Shown here: positions 1 to 5,536 of the stretch, in pieces
Layout of the letters: each line of letters begins with the position of its first letter
Position numbering within the stretch: the stretch's first letter is position 1
Assembly (NCBI GenBank): GCA_965524675.1
Contig: CBERPN010000275.1
Span: forward strand, 1-6,083
Source of the DNA: CALLQB01 sp036479275
Lineage (GTDB): Bacteria; Actinomycetota; Acidimicrobiia; Acidimicrobiales; SHLQ01
Direction of reading: 5' to 3'
Length of the DNA stretch: 6,083 bases
The notes under the pieces: model-generated
The model's input: only the letters and a program-made list of their open reading frames with translations
Told to the model about the DNA's origin: nothing
Database searches by the model: none
Position numbers and translations under genes: made by a program

Positions 1-308
1 TTCTGAGCTGGCGCGGACAGCTGCGCCCGATCGACTTTCAGGACCTTCAGTTCGGCTTCGACCTACAAGACGTCGCTCTAACCTCCGCCGACATCAATCG
101 GAACTATCCCGAAATGCTCGCCCCGTTCCAAACCGGTTACGCCAGCGTACGCGGCCTGCCCGAACTGTCTCCCGAACTAGAGCGAGCGCTAGCCGCGGCG
201 CGTAGCCTCAACCTGATGAATCTCGGCCTGCACCTTCGAAGGCCCGGGATCGCACAGTACCTCGGCGGCCACGCCAATCGGGTCGCCAGCTGGATGAACT
301 CATCCTGA
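1..308 (+). CDS. C-terminal part of an APH-fold phosphotransferase (5' end outside window)
   Basis: This reading frame is open from the left edge; the first whole codon is at base 3 and TGA ends at 308, giving 101 visible residues. The first visible stretch contains L-R-P-I-D-F-Q-D-L-Q-F-G, followed by D-L-Q-D-V-A-L. This matches the metal-binding IDF/D segment and the following 'DVA' helix of the aminoglycoside phosphotransferase / homoserine kinase II / choline kinase-like fold. The metal-binding Asp is encoded at 33-35. The later N-Y-P-E-M and F-Q-T-G-Y parts fit the helical C-lobe of the same family. The N-lobe, nucleotide loop and catalytic HxD motif lie outside the window, so the substrate cannot be inferred; many such proteins phosphorylate small molecules other than antibiotics. 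The gene lies 26 bases upstream of the SnoaL-like gene and may be cotranscribed with it. Family call is fairly sure, function unknown. Confidence 0.7.
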   Translation, partial: LSWRGQLRPIDFQDLQFGFDLQDVALTSADINRNYPEMLAPFQTGYASVRGLPELSPELERALAAARSLNLMNLGLHLRRPGIAQYLGGHANRVASWMNSS

Positions 309-334
309 AATGGTTTCACGGCTAGTTTCTTTGG

Positions 335-757
335 GTGATCACAACCCCTGCGCCCAGCGTTCGTGCATCGCTGCGGGAGCTCTCCAAAGACTATGCCTCG
401 ATGGCGGATTCCGAGCGATATCCGGCGATGGCCACACTATTCTCTACAAAGGGCAGGCTCGTGTCTCCGAGCGGCACAACGGTCGGCCACGACGCGCTTG
501 CCAGAGCCTTCTCCGGTCTTTCCAGGTATGAATCCACGTTTCACATGTTGGGTCAATCGAGGTACTGGCAGGATCAAGAAACGATTCGAGGCGAGATCTA
601 TTGCCAAGCCCATCACTTCTCGGCTAGCACGAAAATGACTATGTTTATCCGCTACGAAGACAGCTACGAAGCCGCTGGCGACAGTTGGCTGTTTTCGGAA
701 CGTGTCGTGTTAGTTTCTGCCACGACTCGGAGTGATTTGGACCCCCCGACTCCGTGA
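335..757 (+). CDS. SnoaL-like / NTF2-fold family protein
   Basis: A 140-residue protein that I assign to the SnoaL-like (nuclear transport factor 2 fold) family. The N-terminal helix (about residues 10-35, with L-S-K-D-Y-A-S-M and the later A-T-L-F) leads into G-R-L-V-S-P-S-G (40-47). Next come T-F-H-M-L-G (68-73), R-Y-W-Q-D (76-80), R-G-E-I-Y-C-Q-A-H-H-F (85-95), M-F-I-R-Y-E-D-S-Y (103-111) and a closing strand W-L-F-S-E-R-V-V (118-125). This order is typical of small alpha+beta-barrel proteins that act as cyclases, isomerases, dehydratases or ligand-binding pockets. The buried His residues (70, 93, 94) could lie in the pocket, but no reaction can be named. GTG at 335 is the only workable early start because TAG lies in frame at 323. 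No good Shine-Dalgarno is visible, so it may be translated through coupling to the gene in front. No link to the catabolic operon is evident. Confidence 0.75.
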   Translation: MITTPAPSVRASLRELSKDYASMADSERYPAMATLFSTKGRLVSPSGTTVGHDALARAFSGLSRYESTFHMLGQSRYWQDQETIRGEIYCQAHHFSASTKMTMFIRYEDSYEAAGDSWLFSERVVLVSATTRSDLDPPTP

Positions 758-759
758 GG

Positions 760-777
760 TCCAAGCTTCTGGCTGGA
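760..777 (+). terminator. Weak stem-loop just after the SnoaL-like gene
   Basis: Three bases after the stop codon an imperfect hairpin can form. TCCA (760-763) pairs with TGGA (774-777), and GC (765-766) pairs with GC (772-773), with A764 bulged and a five-base TTCTG loop. The stem is short and no run of T follows, so an intrinsic terminator here is only a weak possibility. Confidence 0.18.
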
Positions 778-825
778 TTCGTATGTCCAGCGACATGACA
801 CTGAGGTAACTGCAATTTCGAGACG

Positions 826-847
826 ACGCGGCCACCGGTGGCCGTGT
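826..847. promoter_or_regulatory. Palindrome before marR, candidate operator
   Basis: The 16-mer CGGCCACCGGTGGCCG (829-844) is a perfect palindrome. It continues to 22 bases (826-847) with a single mismatched pair (828/845). It ends 15 bases before the ATG of the MarR-family gene, where a self-repressing MarR protein would be expected to bind. MarR dimers usually recognise 16-20 base inverted repeats. No T-run follows and the palindrome has no loop spacing, so a terminator is less likely. No convincing -35/-10 pair was found nearby. The symmetry is directly visible; operator function is inferred. Confidence 0.5.
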
Positions 848-862
848 TAGAACTGGCCTGCG

Positions 863-1339
863 ATGCAACCGTCCAATGACAAAGCCTGTTACATCCTCGA
901 CGATCAGGTCGGCTACCTGCTGAGGACGGCAAACCAGCGACATCGTGCAATCTTCTCAGAGTTGATGCCCAACAAGATGCCTCCGATGCAGTTCGCAGCG
1001 ATGGTCCGTCTTTACTTCGACGGTTCGATGTCGCAAAACCTTTTGGGACGCACCGCGGCGATGGATTCGGCGACGATCACCGGTGTGGTCAATCGCCTAA
1101 GGAAGCAAGGCTGGGTATCGCACCGCCAAGATCCAGGCGATCGTCGTTCCTACATAGTGGACTTGACCGACGAGGGACGGGTAATGGTCGAACGACTTCT
1201 GCCCGCTGCCGCAGAAATCACCGCTGCAACACTCGAGCCCCTCACCAGAGCGGAACAGCTCGCACTGGTCGAACTACTCAGGAAACTCTCTCATTCCAGC
1301 CGGGCAGATGGCCCCCCTGTGCGCCGTAAGGAGCCGTAG
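863..1339 (+). CDS. MarR-family transcriptional regulator, NicR/BpsR-like
   Basis: A 158-residue winged-helix regulator. Residues 10-31 (Y-I-L-D-D-Q-V-G-Y-L-L-R, then Q-R-H-R-A-I-F) form the N-terminal dimerisation/ligand helix. Residues 55-83 (S-M-S-Q-N-L-L-G-R, M-D-S-A-T-I-T-G-V-V-N-R-L) are the helix-turn-helix. Residues 84-105 hold the beta wing with D-P-G-D-R-R and D-L-T-D-E-G, the usual MarR signature. From memory, the Y-x-L-D-x-Q-V-G-Y/F-L start and the S-Q-N-x-L-G-R...M-D-x-A-T-I-x-G-V segment resemble NicR of Pseudomonas putida and BpsR of Bordetella. Those are repressors of nicotinate degradation released by 6-hydroxynicotinate. Together with the enamidase operon starting 77 bases downstream, this suggests a pathway-specific repressor. 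ATG 863 is the first start after an in-frame TAG at 848; no clear Shine-Dalgarno precedes it. MarR family is near certain; ligand and target are inferred. Confidence 0.92.
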   Translation: MQPSNDKACYILDDQVGYLLRTANQRHRAIFSELMPNKMPPMQFAAMVRLYFDGSMSQNLLGRTAAMDSATITGVVNRLRKQGWVSHRQDPGDRRSYIVDLTDEGRVMVERLLPAAAEITAATLEPLTRAEQLALVELLRKLSHSSRADGPPVRRKEP

Positions 1340-1360
1340 CCCGACCAGTTGAGGCATTAC

Positions 1361-1389
1361 TTGCATACGAGTGACCTTGGTCATAGTGT
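1361..1389 (+). promoter_or_regulatory. Candidate sigma-70-type promoter of the catabolic operon
   Basis: TTGCAT (1361-1366) and TAGTGT (1384-1389) are separated by 17 bases, the optimal spacing. They lie in the 77-base gap between the regulator and the first enzyme gene. Transcription would start near 1396, leaving a leader of about 20 bases with CGGAG (1406-1410) six bases before the ATG at 1417. The -10 matches the consensus at only three positions, so the call rests on spacing and placement. Confidence 0.4.
1372..1383. promoter_or_regulatory. Inverted repeat inside the promoter spacer, candidate repressor site
   Basis: TGACC-TT-GGTCA is a perfect five-base inverted repeat with a two-base centre, lying exactly between the proposed -35 and -10 hexamers. 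A repressor bound here would block RNA polymerase. It shares an ACC...GGT core with the palindrome before the regulator gene, but the half-site spacing differs by two bases. A repeat of this size occurs by chance several times in 6 kb, so only its position makes it notable. Confidence 0.35.
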
Positions 1390-1416
1390 CAGGTTGCACT
1401 GGGAGCGGAGCTGAAG

Positions 1417-1986
1417 ATGAAACCTCGACGCACGATTATCACCATCGAAACAACCAACGATGAACAAGGCCGCCAGATCGAGCCGATCACCCGGGTTAGC
1501 GCGGCTGCGGTTTTTGCCAACCCGTTCGCCGGAAGTTATCACGATGATCTGACCCCATTGTCCGAACTCAGCGAGACCTTGGGTGCCGAACTAGCCGCCG
1601 CAGCGGTAGAGGCGCTCGGCGGCCGAGAAGTTCACAGCTATGGCAAGGGCGCGATCGTCGGCAGCAACGGCGAACTTGAACACGCGGCAGCACTGCTGCA
1701 CCCAAGTCTGGGCAAGCCACTGCGTGAGGCTGTCGGGGGCGGTAAGTCGATCATCCCGTCGGCCAAGAAGCGGGGAGGGCCCGGAGTTAGCCTCGACATT
1801 CCGCTGCACCACCGCAACGCGGCATTCGTCCGGTCGCATTTCGACGCGGTGGAGTTCTGCCACGTCGATGCTCCGCACGCCGACGAACTGGTACTGATCG
1901 TGGCAGTAACCGACGGCGGTCGACCGCTCCCGCGTGTCGGCGGACTCGTAGTCGAGGACATCATCGGCGAAGACGGGCTTCGCTGA
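1417..1986 (+). CDS. Amino acid synthesis (AA_synth, PF06684/DUF1185) family protein
   Basis: A 189-residue protein matching the AA_synth/DUF1185 family along its length. Recognisable blocks are N-P-F-A-G (35-39), G-K-G-A-I-V-G (76-82) with G-E-L-E-H-A-A-A-L-L-H-P following (85-96), G-G-G-K-S-I-I-P-S-A-K-K (107-118), D-I-P-L-H-H (127-132), V-R-S-H-F-D-A (138-144), D-A-P-H-A-D-E (151-157) and R-V-G-G-L (173-177). Known structures of the family show a variant of the Bacillus chorismate mutase fold, and the proteins are probably cytoplasmic oligomers. I know of no firmly established reaction; the 'amino acid synthesis' name is historical. Many conserved His, Lys and Asp residues suggest an enzyme rather than a binding protein. 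It is the first gene of the operon, with CGGAG (1406-1410) as ribosome site, and sits 35 bases before the enamidase. It may therefore handle a ring or ring-opened intermediate of that pathway. Family call is strong, function open. Confidence 0.88.
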   Translation: MKPRRTIITIETTNDEQGRQIEPITRVSAAAVFANPFAGSYHDDLTPLSELSETLGAELAAAAVEALGGREVHSYGKGAIVGSNGELEHAAALLHPSLGKPLREAVGGGKSIIPSAKKRGGPGVSLDIPLHHRNAAFVRSHFDAVEFCHVDAPHADELVLIVAVTDGGRPLPRVGGLVVEDIIGEDGLR

Positions 1987-2021
1987 ACACCATCGCGGCC
2001 GGACAACAGGAGGCAAAGCAA

Positions 2022-3182
2022 ATGAGCAGCATCAGGATCGATAACATCGCCACGATCGTGAGCGGCGATCTCGACGAGCCGCTAATCGACGGCAACACCG
2101 TGATAGCGAATGATGGTGTGATCACCTGGGTCGGCTCGGATGGCGACGCTCCCGACAATCCGGTCGATATCCGCATCGATGCGGGCGGCGCCACAGTCAT
2201 GCCGGGCCTGCACGACAACCACGTCCATCCCGTCTTTGGCGACTACACACCTCGCCAACGAACCGTCGACTTCATCGACTCCTGTCTGCACGGCGGCGTT
2301 ACCACCATGATGTCGGCGGGCGAACCGCATGTGCCGGGTCGACCTACCGATGCGGCCGGGGTCAAGGCGTTAGCTATCCTGGCCCACAAGTCGTTCGCGG
2401 CAGCCAGGCCCAGCGGGGTGAAGGTTCACGCCGGTGCAGTGCTGCTGGAGAACGATTTGGTGGAAGAAGACTTCGATGATCTCGCCGCCGCCGGCTGTCG
2501 GTTGGTCGGCGAGATCGGCATCTCGGGGGTGAAGGATCCAGAGGTCGCCAAACGTATGACCGGCTGGGCCCAAGACCGCGGCATGCGGGTGATGATTCAC
2601 ACCGGCGGAGCCTCGATTCCCGGTAGCGGCGTGATCGGGGCCGACTTCGTAATCGAGGTGGGTGCCGACGTTGCCGGCCATGTCAATGGCGGGCCGACCA
2701 GCCTGCCGCTGGGCGATGTTGAACGGATCCTGGCCGAGACCGACTCGATGATCGAGGTGGTCCACAACGGCAACATAGCCACCCTCGGCCCAATCGCCGC
2801 CATGGTCCGCGACGGTGGGCAACTCTCACGTCTGGTCATCGGAACCGATTGCCCCGCAGGTTCAGGCGTGCAACCACTAGGTATCTTGCGGGTCATCGGC
2901 CACGTATCGGCGCTGGGTGGGGTAGCTCCCGAGGCGGCGGTTGCTGCGGCGACCGGCAACGGCGCGACCCTTCATGGCTTGCAGCGTGGACGGGTCGCGG
3001 TGGGCATGGAAGCCGACCTCTTAGTCATCGACTCCCCGATGGGCTCCCAGGCAAACGATGCTCTCGGGGCCTTCGCCATCGGCGACACACCCGCTGTGGC
3101 GATCGCAATGATCGACGGGCAGATCAAGTTCACCAAGAGCCGCAACACCCCGCCCCCTACCCGAACAATTACCGCCGAATAG
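2022..3182 (+). CDS. ena: Enamidase-type amidohydrolase (6-oxo-1,4,5,6-tetrahydronicotinate hydrolase)
   Basis: A 386-residue amidohydrolase-superfamily enzyme. Enamidase (EC 3.5.2.18) opens the ring of 6-oxo-1,4,5,6-tetrahydronicotinate to 2-formylglutarate and ammonia. From memory, the E. barkeri enzyme is co-linear with this one, with close matches at G-D-Y-x-P-R-Q-x-T-x-D-F-I (73-85), L-H-G-G-V-T-T-M (89-96), P-G-R-P-x-D-A-A-G-x-K-A-L-A-I (105-119), M/I-H-T-G-G (191-196), N-G-G-P-T (222-226) and the tail T-K-S-R-N-T-P-P (371-378). Metal ligands expected for a binuclear centre are present: H67 and H69 (HVH), bridging E164 in G-E-I-G in place of carboxylated Lys, H193, H220 and D276. Residues 1-60 and 330-370 form the small beta domain. 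Length equals the family norm. ATG 2022 has a full AGGAGG site (2008-2013) eight bases ahead. The gene lies between AA_synth and the aldehyde dehydrogenase that could use its product. An enamidase acting on a related cyclic enamide is the main alternative. Confidence 0.88.
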   Translation: MSSIRIDNIATIVSGDLDEPLIDGNTVIANDGVITWVGSDGDAPDNPVDIRIDAGGATVMPGLHDNHVHPVFGDYTPRQRTVDFIDSCLHGGVTTMMSAGEPHVPGRPTDAAGVKALAILAHKSFAAARPSGVKVHAGAVLLENDLVEEDFDDLAAAGCRLVGEIGISGVKDPEVAKRMTGWAQDRGMRVMIHTGGASIPGSGVIGADFVIEVGADVAGHVNGGPTSLPLGDVERILAETDSMIEVVHNGNIATLGPIAAMVRDGGQLSRLVIGTDCPAGSGVQPLGILRVIGHVSALGGVAPEAAVAAATGNGATLHGLQRGRVAVGMEADLLVIDSPMGSQANDALGAFAIGDTPAVAIAMIDGQIKFTKSRNTPPPTRTITAE

Positions 3183-3195
3183 GCGCTGAATAGCC

Positions 3196-3200
3196 AAGGA
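3196..3200 (+). promoter_or_regulatory. Ribosome binding site that fixes a TTG start
   Basis: AAGGA lies six bases before TTG 3207. It supports this non-ATG start for the aldehyde dehydrogenase, whose N-terminus (residues 6-14, L-K-N-Y-I-G-G-Q-W) is typical of the family and leaves no room for a much later start. Confidence 0.65.
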
Positions 3201-3206
3201 CAATCG

Positions 3207-4706
3207 TTGAGCACTCCTACCCTCAAGAACTATATCGGCGGCCAGTGGCTCAAAGTCGCGGGCGTAGCTACCGTCCCGGTGTTCAACCCGGCAACCGGGT
3301 CGCCGATAGCGCAACACCCGATGTCGGACGACGCTACCGTCGACCAAGCCGTCGACGCGGCGGCCGCGGCATTCGAGGGGTGGCGCCGCACACCGGTACC
3401 CACCCGAGCCGCCGCAATGTTTCGCTATCGCGCCTTGCTCACCAATGCCATCGAAGAACTGGCGGGAATCATCACCGACGAGAACGGAAAGACCCTCGAT
3501 GAGTCGCGCGGCGAACTCGTTCGGGCCATCCAGTATGTGGAGCACGCGGCGGCAGCGCCCGAACTAATGAAGGGTTCGGCCAGCGAGAACATCGGCACCG
3601 CAGTTGACATCATGTCGATTCGCGAACCATTGGGCGTGTTTGCAATAGTCGCTCCCTTTAACTTCCCCGCCATGATTCCGCTCTACTTCACGTGGGCGGT
3701 CGCTACGGGCAACACGGTGATCGTCAAGCCCAGCGAGCACTGCCCGCTGACCACCATTCGAATGGTCGAACTGGCTGAAGAGGCCGGATTCCCGGCGGGT
3801 GTGATCAACGTTGTTTTGGGCGGGCCCAATGTGGTCGACCGCTTGGCGCGGCACCCAGAGGTCGCGGGGCTTTCCTTTGTTGGGTCATCAGATATCGCCA
3901 AGCTCGTTTACACCACAGTCACCGGAGAAGGAAAGCGCTGCCAGGCACAGGGTGGCGCCAAGAATCATCTAATCGTGTCCGACACCGCAGTGCTCGACCG
4001 CTGCGGCCCGAATATCGTGTCGTCGATGTTCGGCAATGCTTCGCAACGCTGCTTCGCTGGCTCGAACCTGCTGGTAATGCGCTCACGTTACGACGAGGTT
4101 CTCGAGCTGGTACTCAAGGCTGCTGGCCACTACCAGCTGGGTAGCGGTCGCGACCCTGCGACCACACTCGGTCCGGTTATCAACCAGCAATCGCGCGACC
4201 GCTTCATCGCCGCGATCGACCAAGCCGAATCCGAAGGCGCTGAAGTGCTGCTCGACGGTCGAGGCGCCAGCGTCGCTGGTTTCGACGACGGATTCTGGCT
4301 CGGCCCAACCCTCATACGGACCGCCACCGACACTGCAATCTTTACCGACGAACTCTTTGGTCCGGTGCGCTGCATTCACCCCATCGACACTCTCGACGAA
4401 GCCATCGACATCGTGAACGCCAGCAGCTTCGGCCACACCGCAGCCATCTACACCGAACTGGGCGGCGAGGCCCGAGAGCTACAGATTCGGGCCGATGTCG
4501 GCCAAATAGGGGTCAACATTGGCACCCCTGCTCCCATTGCTTTCTATGCGGTTGGTGGGCGTCGCTCGTCGTTCTACGGAGATCTGCGCGGCCGGGCAAA
4601 CGATGCGGTCGATTTCTACACCGACAAGAAGGTCGTCGTCTCAACCTGGCATGCCAACTCGAGCGAAGCGGCCGGTATCGACCCGGTGTTCGAGGGCGAG
4701 GTCTAG
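3207..4706 (+). CDS. Methylmalonate-semialdehyde-dehydrogenase-like (CoA-acylating) aldehyde dehydrogenase
   Basis: A 499-residue NAD-dependent aldehyde dehydrogenase of the MmsA/IolA branch. It has A-P-F-N-F-P-A-M (149-156), V-K-P-S-E (173-177), the loop F-V-G-S (224-227), catalytic C282 in G-N-A-S-Q-R-C, and E-L-F-G-P-V (382-387). The general-base Glu of ordinary aldehyde dehydrogenases is missing: the usual E-L-G-G-K region reads A-Q-G-G-A-K-N-H (247-254), as in MmsA. That difference goes with thioester transfer to CoA instead of hydrolysis. R106 (in R-A-I-Q-Y-V-E-H-A) and R281, next to the catalytic Cys, match the arginines that hold the substrate beta-carboxylate in MmsA. MmsA oxidises methylmalonate semialdehyde, loses CO2 and forms propionyl-CoA. 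Just downstream of enamidase, the likely substrate is 2-formylglutarate, a malonate semialdehyde with a carboxyethyl side chain; the product would then be glutaryl-CoA. The family is clear; the substrate is inferred. A general valine/inositol MmsA role is the alternative. Confidence 0.87.
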   Translation: MSTPTLKNYIGGQWLKVAGVATVPVFNPATGSPIAQHPMSDDATVDQAVDAAAAAFEGWRRTPVPTRAAAMFRYRALLTNAIEELAGIITDENGKTLDESRGELVRAIQYVEHAAAAPELMKGSASENIGTAVDIMSIREPLGVFAIVAPFNFPAMIPLYFTWAVATGNTVIVKPSEHCPLTTIRMVELAEEAGFPAGVINVVLGGPNVVDRLARHPEVAGLSFVGSSDIAKLVYTTVTGEGKRCQAQGGAKNHLIVSDTAVLDRCGPNIVSSMFGNASQRCFAGSNLLVMRSRYDEVLELVLKAAGHYQLGSGRDPATTLGPVINQQSRDRFIAAIDQAESEGAEVLLDGRGASVAGFDDGFWLGPTLIRTATDTAIFTDELFGPVRCIHPIDTLDEAIDIVNASSFGHTAAIYTELGGEARELQIRADVGQIGVNIGTPAPIAFYAVGGRRSSFYGDLRGRANDAVDFYTDKKVVVSTWHANSSEAAGIDPVFEGEV

Positions 4707-4711
4707 CCAAA

Positions 4712-5536
4712 GTGGTAGTGCGCTACCTGCGGCCGCGGTCGGTGGCCGACGCCTCCGAGGCGCTCGCCGATGGAACCTGGCGGGTGGTCGCAGGAACCAC
4801 CGACGTGTATCCCGAAGTCGTCGGTCGAAGCCTTACCCAAGACATCATCGACTTAACTGGGGTGCCCGAGCTTCGAGGAATCGATCACCACGACGGCCTC
4901 TGGCGCATTGGCGCCTGCACCACTTGGACCGATCTCGTGCAAGCGGACCTGCCCCCACAATTCGCCGGGTTGCAATGCGCCGCGCAACAGATCGGTGGCC
5001 TCCAAATTCAGAACCGCGGAACAGTCGGTGGAAACCTGTGCACCGCGTCGCCGGCGGGTGACGGAATCCCCGCACTAATGGCGCTCTCGGCGAACGTCGA
5101 ACTCGTCAACCCTCGCGGAGCACGGGTCATCCCGCTCACCGATTTCATCACTGGTTATCGCACGACGGCGCTGGCCGCCGACGAGTTCCTCGCATCGATT
5201 CGAGTACCCGATCGGCCCGGCCCATCCAACTTTGCGAAGCTCGGCTCGCGCAGTCACTTGGTCATCTCGATAGTGATGGTGGCTACCCATATCGAGACCG
5301 ATCATGCTGACGGCCCGGTGACGAGGATCGCGGTGGGAGCTTGCTCGCCGGCAGCCATGAGGTTGCGCGGCCTAGAAGAACAGCTCCGGGGTTCTGTCGA
5401 CTTCGACGCTGTCGAGCAATACGCCCTCGACGAGTTGAACCCCATCGACGACATCCGCTCCAGCGCCCAATACCGCAAAACCGTTGTTCGGCCGCTGGTG
5501 CGTCGATCGCTAGAAGCATGCGGAGAACAGCTATGA
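4712..5536 (+). CDS. FAD-binding subunit of a xanthine dehydrogenase-family molybdenum hydroxylase
   Basis: A 274-residue FAD subunit of the CoxM/XdhB/YgfM type, which passes electrons from the [2Fe-2S] clusters to the final acceptor. The first FAD motif is V-A-G-T-T-D (26-31, usually VAGGTD), and the second is G-T-V-G-G-N with S-P-A-G-D (103-117). I-G-A-C-T-T-W-T-D-L (66-75), G-Y-R-T-T-A-L (148-154), F-A-K-L-G-S-R (164-170) and V-G-A-C-S-P (208-213) follow. S-A-Q-Y-R opens the C-terminal helix (from 251). The Y-R-T-T-A-L segment and S-P-A-G-D are closest to the xanthine-dehydrogenase style of this subunit. Length is within the usual 260-300 range. GTG 4712 follows the aldehyde dehydrogenase stop by five bases, with GAGG (4698-4701) ahead; GTG 4718 is a possible alternative start. 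The stop codon overlaps the next ATG (ATGA), implying coupled translation of the two subunits. In this operon a nicotinate-type 6-hydroxylase is the likely role. Confidence 0.92.
   Translation: MVVRYLRPRSVADASEALADGTWRVVAGTTDVYPEVVGRSLTQDIIDLTGVPELRGIDHHDGLWRIGACTTWTDLVQADLPPQFAGLQCAAQQIGGLQIQNRGTVGGNLCTASPAGDGIPALMALSANVELVNPRGARVIPLTDFITGYRTTALAADEFLASIRVPDRPGPSNFAKLGSRSHLVISIVMVATHIETDHADGPVTRIAVGACSPAAMRLRGLEEQLRGSVDFDAVEQYALDELNPIDDIRSSAQYRKTVVRPLVRRSLEACGEQL

Noticed and set aside
1..757. Treating the phosphotransferase and SnoaL-like genes as part of the pyridine-type pathway
   Set aside because: They are separated from the operon by the regulator and two gaps, and neither family has a known role in the pathway.
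783..796. ATGTC-CAGC-GACAT inverted repeat in the gap before the regulator
   Set aside because: Five-base arms with a short loop are expected by chance several times in 6 kb, and no promoter or T-run is associated with it. The palindrome at 826-847 is much stronger.
645..950. 101-codon antisense frame crossing the gap between the SnoaL-like gene and the regulator
   Set aside because: No family resemblance, and it overlaps two supported genes on the other strand.
2370..2822. 150-codon open frame on the - strand within the enamidase gene
   Set aside because: It mirrors the enamidase coding frame; high third-position GC commonly leaves such antisense frames open.
2022..3182. Reading the amidohydrolase as a hydantoinase, dihydroorotase or imidazolonepropionase
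   Set aside because: The bridging metal ligand is Glu (E164), not a carboxylated Lys, and many stretches follow enamidase specifically, including the T-K-S-R-N-T-P-P tail.
3021..3545. 174-codon open frame on the - strand
   Set aside because: It lies across the end of the enamidase gene and the start of the aldehyde dehydrogenase gene, both strongly supported, and its sequence shows no recognisable domain.
3207..4706. Reading the aldehyde dehydrogenase as a succinate- or glutarate-semialdehyde dehydrogenase
   Set aside because: Those enzymes keep the general-base Glu in an E-L-G-G-type motif. This protein has the G-A-K-N-H form of the CoA-acylating MmsA branch.
4519..5061. 180-codon open frame on the + strand overlapping the end of the aldehyde dehydrogenase and the start of the FAD subunit
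   Set aside because: The product is Arg/Ser-rich with no family pattern, and both overlapped genes have clear conserved motifs. It is an out-of-frame reading of G/C-rich coding DNA.
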